Part shown: positions 1-11,520 of the stretch, one piece after another
Layout of the letters: each line of letters begins with the position of its first letter
How positions within the stretch are numbered: position 1 is the stretch's first letter
Origin: Bimastos eiseni
Taxonomy: Eukaryota; Annelida; Clitellata; Crassiclitellata; Lumbricidae
Assembly: GCA_959347315.1 (NCBI GenBank)
Contig: OY365818.1
Span: forward strand, 4,855,607 to 4,919,606
Direction of reading: 5' to 3'
Length of the DNA: 64,000 bases
The notes under the pieces: generated by a model
Told to the model about the DNA's origin: nothing
The model's database searches: none
Seen by the model: the letters and a program-made list of their open reading frames with translations, nothing else
Made by a program: the position numbers and the translations under genes

Positions 1-669
<669 letters not shown>

Positions 670-703
670 GAATGGAGAGAATGCCAGTTTACAGAATCCC
701 ATG

Positions 704-866
704 GAACACAATGCACAGCAACGACGATTGGAAGGAAAAAGAAACAAAGGCAGACGAAGACTACGCTGGATGGACATAACAACACTAGTACTAGCCCTTA
801 GGGGAGCAATGGGCTTGGCTGAAGACAATGGCTGGCGACAGGCACTGATGATGATGATGATGATGA
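704..866 (+). mobile_element. LINE 3' fragment, RTE-like RT C-terminus with ATG tail
   Basis: The + frame reads RRLEGKRNKGRRRLRWMD, then LAEDNGWRQAL, then a run of Met from (ATG)n. The pattern GRRRxRWxD followed about 20 residues later by DxxWRQ is typical of the extreme C-terminus of non-LTR endonuclease/reverse transcriptase proteins, and the ATG run fits an RTE-type simple-repeat tail. Nothing upstream encodes the rest of the protein, so this is a 5'-truncated dead copy. It sits directly after the GA/ACAG microsatellite. Confidence 0.6.
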
Positions 867-904
867 ATCGTAAATACTTGTCTCGCGGACATTGTTTTGA
901 CAAC

Positions 905-1326
905 TCTCTTTCCCTACCACCCTCTCTCTGTCTGTTCTTTTCTCTGACTCTCTGTCTCTCTATCTTTCTGTCTCTTTGTCTCTTTATCTCTCTGCCTCTC
1001 TGTATCTCTGTCTGTCATTCTACCTGTCTGTCTGTCTCTCCACGTCACACACTCTCTCTCTGTCTCTCAGTGTCTGTCTGTCTGTCTCTCCACGTCACAC
1101 ACTCTCTCTCTCTGTCTCTCAGTGTCTGTCTGTCTGTCTCTGTCCCTGGCTGTCTTTCTAACTGTCTCTTTATTTTTCTGCCTCTCTGTCAGAGAGACAG
1201 ATTGTCTGACTTTCTGTCTGTGTCTCTCTCTCCATGTCTCACACACTCTCTCTCTGTCTTTCACTGTCTGTCTGTCTGTCTATCTCTGTCTCTGGCTGTC
1301 TTTGTAACTGTCTCTGGTTCTGCCTC
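905..1326. repeat. Degenerate CT/TCTG low-complexity tract
   Basis: A pyrimidine-rich strand made of CTCT, TGTC and CACGTCACACACT blocks. The phrase CCACGTCACACACTCTCTCT recurs at about 1040 and 1090. The open frames across it (Ser/Leu/Cys/Val only) are composition artefacts. Confidence 0.9.
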
Positions 1327-1490
1327 AGTAGTTATAAAACGCGCTATCTGGGACAATTGACCATATTTGTGTAGGAATTGGTTATTTTTAACCTGGTTAT
1401 AGGTTAAAAATGCGTTTTGCAACCTATTAGGTGGGTGATTTTGAGCTATGTTATGGTCAATTGTCCCAGATAGCACGTTTTATAACTACT
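1327..1490. mobile_element. MITE with 39-bp terminal inverted repeats
   Basis: The left end (1327-1365) starts AGTAGTTATAAAACG, and the right end (1452-1490) is its reverse complement with one mismatch over 39 bases. The 164-bp element is flanked by the identical hexamer TGCCTC at 1321-1326 and 1491-1496, which reads as a 6-bp target-site duplication. Inside, 1384-1394 and 1401-1411 form a perfect 11-bp hairpin with a 6-base loop. It encodes no protein. The superfamily is not assigned. Confidence 0.85.
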
Positions 1491-1738
1491 TGCCTCTATT
1501 CTTTCGCTCTCTAGACTACAGTACATTTGAGATGATCACAACGACTTCTAACGAAGGATGAAACAGCTCAACGACCGCATTTTCAGGAACGAGATGAAAG
1601 TATGTATGCGACAGCCTTGGAAAATTAGTTAGTCCGTTGGTGGTGCACATTTAAGGCCGAGGAGTTATTCTCTGACTCAAAAGCGTTCTTTCAGCGGAAG
1701 CTTAGGAGTACGGAAGGTTCAGCCAAAAATAACCGTCT

Positions 1739-1988
1739 TCTTCTTATTCCTCCTCTTTTTCTTCTTCTTCTTCTTCCTCCCATTTTCTTCCTGCTTATTG
1801 CCTCCTCCTCTCTTCTTACTCCTCCTCTTCTTCTTCTTATTCTTCTTCATCTTTCTCCTCCTCCTTCTTCGTAATTTCCCATCCTCCTCTTCACCTTCTT
1901 CTTCTTCCTCCTCCTCCTTCTATTCCCTCCTCCTTCTCTTCTTCCCCCTCCTCCACAATCCACATCTTCCTTCTCTTCTTCTTCTACC
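1739..1988. repeat. Polypyrimidine CTT/CTC tract
   Basis: About 250 bases almost free of purines on the + strand, mostly CTT and CTC triplets. It could adopt triplex or polypurine-polypyrimidine structure. The open frame over it (Leu/Phe/Ser) is an artefact. 1491-1738 before it and 1989-2270 after it hold nothing I recognise. Confidence 0.9.
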
Positions 1989-2272
1989 GACATTTATGAC
2001 AGGCAGAGTCTTAATTAACCTGGCATCGGCTGCCTATACAGGTAGACCTGGTGAAAGTGTTATCTTTTCAAGAGCGTCCGACGGCGCAGTGATGTTGATA
2101 GGAGAATGTGGGACCGTGGAAGTCGGCAACGATACTTGATTCTGATGAATCCCTCGAAAGCCATCCATCTTCATGGCCACAAGTGAGAGCTCCAGTTCTC
2201 TGAGTTCCCAGATAGACGGGGTTTAAACATAGAGAACCCAAACGCAGGTGTTGGCCAATCGGTCCCATAGGT

Positions 2273-2580
2273 ATGTCTTCAAGTATGAATGTATGTAAGG
2301 ATATCCGTATGTATACAATTTACGCGTGTGTATGTATTTATGCAAGTGAACAGTGTATACATTGTATGCATGTTTATAATAAGCTATGTATGCATATACC
2401 TATGCGTGTATACATGTATACATATATGCATATATGTGTACATGCACTTTCTCGTTTGCTCCCTCTGTCTGCCTGTATGTACTTGCAGGCCTATGTATGT
2501 GAGACATTATATGTGTGCTATATATATATATACATATATATAGCACATATATACATGTTTTGTGCGAGCATATCTATATA
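2273..2580. repeat. TATG/TATA-rich simple sequence
   Basis: An alternating purine-pyrimidine tract of TATG, TACA and TATA motifs, ending in a near-palindromic (TA)n block around 2518-2575. Overlapping Met/Tyr/Cys/Ile-rich frames in two phases show that it is not coding. Confidence 0.85.
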
Positions 2581-2754
2581 TTGATGGAACCTTTATGCAG
2601 CGCATTTTCAAGTACATCGGTGTGCACATAAGTATATTATCCGTAGGAAAGCGTAGCCTACTTTTCTGAAAAGGACACCTGCCGAAAAACTTTCAACCCA
2701 TCTCTCATCGTATTTTTACAGACCGTCAAGTAAATCACAGCGCATGGGTAAATC

Positions 2755-2965
2755 ATACGAATATCGTCCAGTCTGCACTCTGTAGCATAAAGTTAAGACA
2801 GTGTGTTAGGCAGTTTGTTAGGCATTTGTGTAGCAGTTAGGCCGAATTTTCGAAGCAATAGGTGCATGGGTTCGCTTCCGTAAGTCTTAAAGTAACAGCC
2901 GCAGCTGCTGTCGTTCGCAAAGGCACTGAAAGGGCAACGCTGCTTAAATATAGGACATTAAACCA
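2755..2965 (+). mobile_element. Possible SINE-like repeat
   Basis: The segment contains GGGTTCGCTTCC, which resembles a pol III B box, followed by a body ending in GGACATTAAACCATTAA. Its first part (ATATCGTCCAGTC through AAAGTTAAG and TTAGGCATT, about 2758-2830) recurs at 16600-16665, which supports a dispersed repeat. I could not delimit it or find duplicated flanks. Confidence 0.35.
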
Positions 2966-3214
2966 TTAATAAGATCTTTCTTTCCATCTCTCCGTTTGTC
3001 TTCCTCCTTATACGGTGCATGCTCCATGCCTCCCTCTCGTCTTTGTCTTTTCAACTGGAGTCTTCCTCGTTCCTCTCTTCATTTCACTTTATTGTCTGCC
3101 TCTGTTTCTATCTATCTCTCTGTTTGTCGCGCACTGTCTGTATTTCTATCTCTGTACCACACTCTCCTCTGTTTTACCCTATGCTCTGCATTCCTGTAAA
3201 TCTAACTTTGCTAA

Positions 3215-3375
3215 CCGTCTCTCTCTCTCTCTCTCTCTCTCTCTTACTTTCTCTCTCTGTCTCTGTCTGTCTGTCTGTCTGTCTCTTTCTCTCTGTGTCT
3301 CTTTCTCTTTCTCTCTCTGTCTCTGTCTGTCTGTCTTTCTCTTTCTCTCTCTGTCTCTTTCTCTTTCTCTCTCTG

Positions 3376-3406
<31 letters not shown>

Positions 3407-3565
3407 TTCTCTTTCTCTCTCTGTCTCTCTGTCTCTTTCTCTCTCTTTCGCTCTCTCTCTCTCACTCTCCCTCCCTCCCTCCTTACCTCCGTTCCTCCGT
3501 CTCTCTCCTCCTCCCTCTCTCTCTGTCTCTGTCTGTTTCTGTCTCTTTCTAACTCTGTAACTCTT
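3215..3565. repeat. (CT)n / CTGT low-complexity tract
   Basis: About 350 bases of CT dinucleotide with interspersed CTGT and CTTT. Two overlapping + frames (Leu/Ser/Val) and one minus frame (Arg/Glu) all read through without stops, which marks composition rather than coding. 2966-3214 holds nothing else. Confidence 0.92.
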
Positions 3566-3857
3566 CCATCGCTCTTATGATTTATTTCTCTGCATAGGTG
3601 CCATTCTATATTAAAATTGTTTTCTTGGAACAATTCTCCAACGTCCATTGAAACTGTTCACTGCAAATTATTACCCTTCGAAAATAGGACCTGCTTTAAG
3701 TTACTTAGTGTCGAATGTTTAGGAATACTGGGAATTATCGAAGGCATTTCTGTTCCTTCGGCTTGAAACTGGGCTCCCAAAGAACCAACGCCACGTTTAC
3801 ACAATGCCCGACTACCTGTATAAATAGACATTGCTAATCAGATGATATAATTGCACA

Positions 3858-4210
3858 ACACGTCTGTCTGTCTGTCTGTCTGTCTGTCTGCCTGTCTGTT
3901 TTCGTGTTTTCTGTCCATCCAACGGTCCGTTATATATATACATATATATATATATGTAAAATATGTATGTATAATATATATATGATAAATATATATGATA
4001 TATAATATATGCATTTTATATATATAAGAATGCATGTATGTACATGCATATTTACATCTTTACCTATAAATCTATCTATATATAATATCTCTTCAACAGC
4101 TCTTTCTATAGTGTACATAGATTTATACATACAGAATTACAGATACACCGACGTATCTCTATCAATGTATGCATAATAATAATAATCTATATATATATAT
4201 ATACGTACAC
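3858..4210. repeat. (TGTC)n and AT-rich microsatellites
   Basis: (TGTC)n spans about 3861-3898 and is followed by long alternating TATA/TATG sequence (3930-4080) and a (TA)n block at 4187-4202. 3566-3857 holds nothing recognised. Confidence 0.88.
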
Positions 4211-5265
4211 GTATTAAAGTAATAACCGTAATCTGTGCATATAGACACTTGCATACAGTGTGACTTCTCGTCCTTCTCCTCCAGATCCTCTCTCTCCATC
4301 TCCTTCTGCTTCTCTTTCCGCTTCTCCTTCTCTGTGAATTTCTACCAGTTATAACATGTAATATATATATATATATATGCTGCGAGGAGCATATAATTAT
4401 AAATATAAAACATGTACTACGTATATTAACTATTCATCAGCCTGTTCGATTATAACGGTCTTCTGCATGCTCAGACTGCGGATGTCCGAAATCTGATGAC
4501 ACAGATAAACGTGTCGCCCGACGAGTTGCCAAACCGTCAAACTCCAAAGCTCCATGCAGTAGTAATGACAGGAGCGGAGCAGTAGCAGTAGTAGCAGGAG
4601 CGGTAGCACAGTAGTAGTTGGGGCAGGAGCAGCAGGTGCTACCATAGTTCGTCGTAACATCCCAGAGCAGCACCTGCGCCAACGTGCATGACAGAGGTAT
4701 CTAAATTATATAAGCGCAGCGTTTTAGAACTCACGATCCCAGTGAGATCGTCCGATATGGATTACGGATAACAGATAAAAGCTTAGCTCTACGACTTGAA
4801 TATTGAATATTTGTACGCAACCATATAATTATATGTAATTTATATGCGTGTACATAGGCCCTAAGTATATTTGTGTGTGTATGTGCCTGTATATACAAGC
4901 GTGTTAATGTGTATGCAAGCATGTAGGTTTGTGCGATACGTATTTGTGCTTGTCAAAGTATTATGGCATGCACACCGCGGTACGCATGTGTCCAAAAGTA
5001 TTTTTCTTCTTGGTCGTACCTGGAGCCGAGAAGTCTTCGGGTCGGATAATAAATGGCGGTGGGGAGAAAGTTATGAGAAGGAGAAGGAGAGGAAGAAGAA
5101 GAGGAGGAAGTGGAAGAGGAGGGGAGGGAGGGAGCGAAGGATATCTTTGGATTCTGCCCATCAACCACATACCTAACAACACTGCCTCTCAAATCCTCGC
5201 AGACAGCAAGGAGTCTCGCTCCTATGACAGCTTCCATCATGTATATGAGAAGAATTGAACGCACA
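4211..5265. other. Intergenic, low-complexity patches
   Basis: No gene seen. A pyrimidine-rich patch at 4265-4340 (TCTCCTTCTGCTTC, TTCCGCTTCTCCTTCT) recurs at 6545-6590 inside the calcium-binding-protein intron. 4361-4378 is (TA)n, 4555-4650 is rich in GCA/GTA triplets, and 5070-5140 is GGA/GAA-rich. The open frames here overlap on both strands and are not credible. Confidence 0.6.
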
Positions 5266-5440
5266 CAGGTATACATGCATACATATAAACAAGCATACAT
5301 ACAGACTTACATACAACCATGTGCATAAAATCCATACATACACATATAGGCTACATACAAACATATCTACATACATACATATAAACATACACATAAAAAT
5401 ATAAACATATAAACATATAAACATACATGCATACATGCAA
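5266..5440. repeat. (ATAC)n / ATAAAC microsatellite
   Basis: Imperfect ATAC and ATAAAC tandem repeats over about 175 bases. Confidence 0.88.
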
Positions 5441-5444
5441 AGCC

Positions 5445-5690
5445 CTCCCAGTCTAAGTGCTCGGTGCCCCCCTCCATGTGCTCTCCAAATCGGTTCTTTT
5501 TATGTTTCTCCAGTGGCTTTTTAAGATGACTTTTGTTAAGATAATTTGTGCCACCCATTTTTCAAATTTCTGGGTGGCAAAATTCAAAAAGTGGGATGCT
5601 AAAAAAAATTTTTGCGCTTCTCGCACTATTTTATAAATTATGCCCCCGCCACTTTTCAAAACCTTGTTACACCTCTGGTGAGTGGATAGG
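5445..5690. mobile_element. Dispersed repeat, copy 1
   Basis: The phrase CTCCAAATCGGTTCTTTTTA with TGTTTCTCCA after it (about 5480-5512) recurs at about 16108-16140. This copy ends in a motif whose complement, AGAGGTGTAACAAGG, matches AGAGGTGCAACAAGC at the start of the second copy. The same end motif in opposite orientation suggests terminal inverted repeats. No coding capacity. Confidence 0.5.
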
Positions 5691-6170
5691 AGTGAAATAA
5701 GTACGTAGTTTGAGTTTGAACGCTCCAATGTGACTAATATCATATTTTTTAAGTGTTTGTGCGAGAGTAGTTAGGTCGATAGTCATAGACATTGCGGAGA
5801 CTATTATATACATAGGTTTTTGACCTAAGATATTATTATCGAGAATCTTTCATTGGATGAGCAAATCGCCCAGATTACCCAGAACACCAACAAAGAACCG
5901 AAATGGCCGCCGACACAATTGCAGTTACGGTCTCATATTATCAGCTACAAAGAAACATCTATTGCGGGTCGCTCCTCTGCAGCACGCCTTACCGAAGGTT
6001 CTGACCTCGGCAAATTGGTAGCTTTCGTCAGGTATCCAGTGGTTAGAGGAGGTGGTTGCTTGGCAGTTGGAAGAGGAGGCATCTTCAACGCGTTGACGGC
6101 ACTAGATTCAGACAGCCACCGGAGGCAGAAGCATCAGTAGCATCAGCTGCACCATCATCAACCAGCATCC
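5691..6170 (+). other. 5' flank and leader of the calcium-binding-protein gene
   Basis: An open frame covers 5853-6140, but it ends before the gene's start codon and has no family features. I treat it as leader or promoter DNA. An in-frame TAG at 6138-6140 lies 30 bases before the ATG at 6171 and closes that frame upstream of the start. The transcription start is not visible. Confidence 0.4.
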
Positions 6171-7248
6171 ATGTCGGCCTTCTACATCCGTAAGCTGAAG
6201 ACTTACTTCGCGGCAACGGATACGGACAGGGATGGAGTCCTCACGGAAAAGGACTTCCACGAGATGGCCAAGAGGTTCGCAGAGATCGCGAAGCTAGATG
6301 CCGCACGTGCAGCCAGAGTTAATGAATTAACCACGAAGGTAGGCCCACCGGATAACCCTTTAGTTGTTAATTTCCACATACTGCTCGTTCTGGGTCCTTA
6401 TTTGCGAACATGGTCATTACATGAGTGCGTTGACTGTACACTCCTAGTTTTTAGAGCTCGGCCATGGACAGTGTTTCTATGCGGAGGCCGAGAAATTGAT
6501 TTCGCCAACACTTCGTGCACAGCATCATCATCATCATAATCGTCGTCATCTCCTTCTGCTTCCCATTCCGCTTCTCCTTCTGTGTATTTCCCCTACTTCT
6601 CATCCCCATCTTCTCTCTCCATCTCCTCATTCTATTTCAGCTCCCTCCTCCCGTGTACCCCGAGTTGTGCAAACCGAATTGAACTCTTGAATACACCAGA
6701 CCATATCGAGAATCGGTGCCTCATCTATATATATCCTTCGTAACCGTAATCTCCAAACTTCTAAAGCGCCACTCAAATACCATGCGCAGGGCACCACCTT
6801 ATTCACGAGCGCTTCTCACACAACACGCAATATCACCACAGCGCCCATCAGATATACAGACCTATCAATCTTCATTTAACAGGTGTGGAACGAATTCCTC
6901 AAAGGCGCAGCGACAGACGGGAAATCTCTGACGCAAGACCAGCTCATCGCGTCCACCCTGAAGCGCCGAACTGACCCGAAGTTTGCCGAATCTCTCAGAC
7001 AGATGATGACGCAGGAATTTCACGAGATCGACGTCAACAAGGACGGCTTCATCCAGTTGGACGAATACACCATCATGTTCAAGTTTCGCGGCATCGACCC
7101 TGCGGGGGCTGCCGCCTCTTTCGCGGCAATCGATACTAATAGCGACGGAGTGATCAGCCTCGACGAGTTCCTCTGGGCCGTCGTAGATTTCTTCACTGGG
7201 GAAGACGAGAACAGTCCCAGTCGGTTGTTCTGGGGTCCCCTCGTCTAA
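6171..7248 (+). CDS. Sarcoplasmic calcium-binding protein-like EF-hand protein
   Basis: Two exons, 6171-6338 and 6883-7248 (GT at 6339, AG at 6881-6882, phase 0), give 177 aa, the usual length for this family of soluble Ca2+ buffers of invertebrate muscle and neurons. Three canonical 12-residue EF loops are visible: residues 17-28 (DTDRDGVLTEKD, Asp instead of Glu at position 12), 106-117 (DVNKDGFIQLDE) and 140-151 (DTNSDGVISLDE). The second EF position, around residues 57-80, lacks acidic ligands, as is common in the family. The C-terminus (FFTGEDENSPSRLFWGPL) closely follows the family pattern DFF...NSP...FGPL. The start is the first ATG after the in-frame TAG at 6138. The 544-bp intron holds a copy of a dispersed 75-bp repeat. 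Calexcitin or a luciferin-binding-like protein is the alternative name; the C-terminal motif favours the first call. Confidence 0.9.
6737..6815 (+). repeat. Dispersed 75-bp repeat, copy in calcium-binding-protein intron
   Basis: Reads CCGTAATCTCCAAACTTCTA, AAGCGCCACTCAAA, GCGCAGGGCACCA and CTTATTCACGAGCGCT in order. The same series of blocks occurs at 21585-21670 and 41025-41100 (+), and at 41245-41335, 51745-51815 and 56335-56405 (minus). Confidence 0.65.
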
Positions 7249-8077
7249 TCGTAGTCTTCCTCAGTCGGACACGTCCGACATACATGTACTTTCGTGTTGG
7301 CCCGTCACCTTGGAACTCGCCTGGATTTAATTGCCCTCTCACCTTGCCTGTTTCGGAGACGCACTAATTCTCTGTTCCTGCTTTGCCCAAACACAGAGCG
7401 CTGCTGATTCGAGCGACGCTGTATAAATGCTTGATTAAATCACGTTGAGTTACGTTACTACTAGGATATATTTTAGAGTCCGATGAGACAAGACGCTTTC
7501 TACAAGTCTATTCCCTGTGGAATATGGGTTTGTAAGTGAGCATGCGTTTTTGTTTCCTTAATAACGCCGTTTCGGTATACAAGGATTAGTGCTCCCACCT
7601 TGTTTACCCCGGCTTGAGCCAGACCCTATCAAGAGTATACGGGCTGCAGCGCAGTTACAGAACACGCGTGCGTGAGACCTGGTCAACTTTTCAAATCATG
7701 CGTGCTATCTAACATAGGCCTACGAAATAGAATACAAAATCTATACTTACTCGCCGACTACATGCAAGTGCAGAGATTTGTAGATTGCTGCGCCTCTGTA
7801 CGGTTGAAGTGTACAATTACCACAGGAAGAACAGAGTCTTATCTTAAATAAGCACAAAAAAGTCTTGGGGCTGAACCAAAGAACTCCCACTCGGACAGCT
7901 CAACTGCCCACGTGGAGTCCATGTGGGGACCAATGATCCCATATCGGATTCCTTATTAAGCCCGCGGAAATGCTCGCAGGGCTGCCGTGCCTTGTTTTGG
8001 TAGCCGTTCATCATCGTCGTCTTCTTCTTGCAATATTCTGTGAAGTTGACATGTTAAGCTTGACGCCACAGATATTG

Positions 8078-8083
8078 AATAAA
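8078..8083 (+). terminator. Candidate poly(A) signal AATAAA
   Basis: AATAAA about 830 bases after the stop of the calcium-binding-protein gene, with a GT-rich stretch 20-30 bases downstream. The interval 7249-8077 would be 3' UTR. It includes a LINE-tail-like motif (GCTGTATAAATGCTTGATTA) at about 7419-7438. Inference from position only. Confidence 0.4.
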
Positions 8084-8541
8084 GAATTTGGCCCTTGCCT
8101 CTGGTTGTAGTGCGACGCCTTTACAACACATCAGTCACCGCCCGTTGAACTCGTATAATAGGCAGAGCATCGATCGTAGGCTTTCGTAGCCATAGTAACG
8201 GCGATGTAGATTACAATTATTGGCGACAATATAACATACAACAAAAACAGTTTGCTATTAGACGACATCTCACCCAGCGTTGCAGTAGGCCTAAACAAGA
8301 ACGTACGAGGGATTTTATTAAATATGTCACGGAATAGTGCCACAAATAGGAATATCCGACACAACTATTCGTGTAGTCATTGATAATGACGACGACGACG
8401 ATGATAGAGTGTTATAATCCATTCAAAGGATTCTGCCCAAATACTCTTTTGTAATTGACGACTATGATGAAGACGAGGACGACGATGAGGAAGAGGATGA
8501 GGACGAGGAAAATGAGGGCGTTGATTATGGTGACGACGACA

Positions 8542-8751
8542 GCACGGTGGCCGATCGGTAGGAGCGGTCGGTCCGCAACACTGTGCGCCGAGCTAGCGGG
8601 TTCGACCTTCGTCCGAGGCGTCACTGTAGGGACCTTAATTGAGCAAGTCCTTTGCGCACATTAATTGCTCTGCAGCAAAACTGCAATTGCGCCGTCGAGG
8701 CGTGTGCACTTCAGAGCAAAAGATCTTGATAGAATGGCGAAATCAAATTTC
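8542..8751 (+). mobile_element. tRNA-derived SINE, copy A (most complete)
   Basis: The 5' part is tRNA-like: GCACGGTGGCCGATCGGTAG carries an A-box-like block and GCGGGTTCGACC a B box, about 45 bases apart. The body contains AGGGACCTTAATTGAGCAAG, TTGCGCACA, GCGCCGTCGAGGCGTGTGCA and ends ATCAAATTTC. The same body and tail occur at 55462-55655 (minus) and 58645-58815 (+). No protein is encoded; the open frames over it are chance. Confidence 0.85.
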
Positions 8752-9505
8752 GGGAAAAACAAAAAATAAAAAATTAACAGAATGGTGCAACCAATGAAGC
8801 AGTAACCTTTCCATAATTACATCAAGAACTAATCAAATCGTACACATCATAGCAATCACATCTGCAACAAGCCAGCATCAGAGCAATTTGTTGACAATTG
8901 TCGGCCGTTTCGATCATTAAAGACACCGGTATTAGAGCTGAACCCGCAAAAGTTCAAACTGGCCGGTAAAACCGTTTCTGGGTCATTATTATGATTATTA
9001 TTCTTCTGCAATAAAATTAATGTTTAAAGCGTGTTATTCTGTTTTAGCGTCTTACTAGAGCCGCTTATATAAAAAAATGAGTATCGGTCTTGTCTTGGTC
9101 TCGTGGTATATACTTCATTTCATGACAACATGAGAACTTTCACAATTGGTAGGGTCTACGACACAGAAAGATCGTTAGTTTCCTCCATTACATGCATATC
9201 AATAACCCTAGATACGCAGGACTGGAAAGTGCCTGTATAACGACGTCTACGTTTACCAGAAAATTGCAGTCCATGTAGGCTCGCCATCTGGCGACAAAGG
9301 CGTAGAATGTCGCGTTTACATAGCAAATGCATTGCGTTTCGGATGTCAAAGATTAATTGTTTTAGTAACAAAAAATGTAATCTCTAGATTACTACATCGT
9401 ATTTCAAAACATATGTGATTTGAAGTCTATTGTAGTTTATTTGACATTGACACGACCAAAATCAATGAGAATTCAGGTTTTAGCTTAACTACCGGTTAGT
9501 AAATG
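8752..9505. other. Intergenic, nothing recognised
   Basis: AT-rich single-copy-looking sequence with no credible ORF, RNA or repeat that I can identify. Confidence 0.5.
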
Positions 9506-9760
9506 AACTGCCAGCCTGGTCTAGAGGTCCTTCACTGGCTCCCGATCCTCCAGTGCTTGCATGGTCACCATTCATAAAATGTTAAGAGGTTCAAGACTCG
9601 TATGCTGGCGGTGGGCTGCCCAGCCAGTAAACACCAATGGAGCGACTGTAAACACGATTTTCATAGCCTTCAGGTTCTCATTCTGAAGGCTTTGTTGTTT
9701 AAAGCTCTGGATCACCGCAACTAAAAAAACATGGCGCACTGTAGGCCCTATTGTAACTGA
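9506..9760 (+). mobile_element. Degenerate LINE reverse-transcriptase fragment
   Basis: Around 9518-9545 a + frame reads GLEVLHWLPI, matching the LHWLPV block near the C-terminus of CR1/L2-like reverse transcriptases. Further on, VLILKALLFKAL fits the following helix. Stops and frame breaks separate the blocks. Confidence 0.45.
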
Positions 9761-10575
9761 ACATTATTAAAGCAGCGGCACAATGGTCAAGTTAATGTGT
9801 AAATTAGTGTACTAGGGGCTTGTCGCAATCCGGGATGACGAAGAAACCAGTGGCATAACCGATTTTTCTGTAAAGGGTGGGTACAGCATAGCCATAATGT
9901 GCAGACGACATGCAACTGTGCTCATGATAATATATATATATATATATATATATAAATATATATAGGTCTAAAGATAGTCCACTGTGTAAAATGATTCTTT
10001 AGATCGCCATAATTTTATCATATATACAATAGTCTCGTTTTAAGAGAGCAACAGTGTAACAATCAAAGTTTAAATTGAAGAGGCAGCCAACTTATTTTTA
10101 AAAAGTAAAACAGGAATAAAGACATATGTAGTATTCCGATGACAATCACGTAACGTTATTCAGAAATGAAGACTGATTCTATTGCACTGCACAACACAAA
10201 GACGCGGAAGACGAACTGGAACGTCAGCGATTCACTCCTTTCAATATATCCTAAAGCTCGGCTTTCTTAGGTTTTTATAAGTAAAACACTAAATATAAAC
10301 AGTACGGCGGAAGGCGATAGAGGATGCGCATACGCACCTACACAACTTTAAGCCTATATCAGCGCCACTGAATCCAATCCAGATGTATCGCCAATGTACA
10401 AGCTCCATTTCTTCCGTCGGAACGGATGATCCACCGCTCATCCGGTGGCTTCCATGTTGTGCCTGCGAGAGAGCATGCACAAACGTCAATATCCGGTGTG
10501 TTCCGCGACCCATCCGACCTCTCTACTAGCGATGTAGAGATCCACACGGTCGAGTCACAGGCTTACCCTAAACGA
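9761..10575. other. Intergenic with a (TA)n tract
   Basis: (TA)n at about 9930-9962. The rest holds nothing I can support; the minus-strand frames at 10289-10547 overlap one another and match no family. Confidence 0.5.
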
Positions 10576-11520
10576 CAGCATGACGTCTGATTAGCAAAAT
10601 AGACAGCAAATTAGACCGCAAAAATAGACAACAAAATAGACAATTAATTTAGACAGCAAATTAGGCAGTAAAATAAACAGCGATATAGACAATATAATCT
10701 ACAATTAAAACCTAAGTTAGACGTAAATAATTCGACACCTAAATTAAGCAGCAAAATATACATCAAAATAGACAGCGAAAATAGACAGCAAAACAAGACA
10801 GCAGGTTAACTAGCAGCTAAATTAGACACCTAAATTAAACAGCAAAATCTGGCAACTAATTAAGACAGCAAAAAAGACGGTCGGTCGGCAAAACGAACGC
10901 AAGGCCGAGCGGAAAAACGTCGCACGGAAAACGTTCCAGCATCGGACCAAATCATTTCGGCTAAAAAAATAAATCATTCGAAAAAGTAAAAACCTAAAAA
11001 TAAGTAATTTCTCCTCATAAAAAAAACCTACAAGAATAAATCTTTGCTCCCCATAATAAAACCAAAAAATAAACAATTCTTCCAGATAGTAAAACCTAAA
11101 CAATAAATCACTCCTCCTCATAATAAAACTTGAAATAATAAAGCATTCCTACCCCTACAAGAAAACCTGAAACAATCAAACCTGAAAGAATATAACATTC
11201 ATACGGTCTACAAGAAAATCTGACAGCATTAAGCATAGTGCAAAGGTGAGCAATAGTGACCTACGCTGTAACACTCTGCATAGTTTTGCCACCTGCCTTA
11301 ACAGATAACCCTCGAATCTCGATATGGCAACTGTGATGAGGAGCTGAAAAGGAAAATAATAGATCATTGCTCCCCATAATAAAACCTAAAAATAAGTCAT
11401 TCCTCCCCATAATAAAACCTATGTTTTGACCTATGCTTTACCAGAGACTCCTCCAATCTCGTTACGGCACCTGTGAGGAGGAGACTCAAGAGGACTAGCG
11501 ATTCAGGTGATCGTCATCTG
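10576..11520. repeat. Composite degenerate minisatellite block
   Basis: Three layers are visible. 10580-10880 is a degenerate 12-15-bp repeat around AAAATAGACAGC. 10960-11220 and 11366-11430 carry a roughly 33-36-bp unit around CATAATAAAACCTAAAAATA. A longer unit is also duplicated: the stretch with CGAATCTCGATATGGCAACT near 11312 reappears near 11452 as CCAATCTCGTTACGGCACCT with similar flanks. No coding potential. Confidence 0.75.

Noticed and set aside
1798..2139. 113-aa open frame starting in the polypyrimidine tract
   Set aside because: Leu/Phe/Ser composition comes from CTT/CTC triplets; the remaining 50 codons match nothing.
3015..3648. 177-181-aa open frames in two + phases and one on the minus strand
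   Set aside because: All are read-throughs of the CT microsatellite; simultaneous openness in several frames shows composition, not coding.
4953..5300. Opposed open frames of 100-115 aa
   Set aside because: They overlap on both strands over GGA/TCC-rich DNA, with no start context or domain.
5853..6140. 95-aa open frame before the calcium-binding-protein gene
   Set aside because: It ends in a stop 30 bases before the real start, has no homology I recognise, and is better explained as leader sequence.
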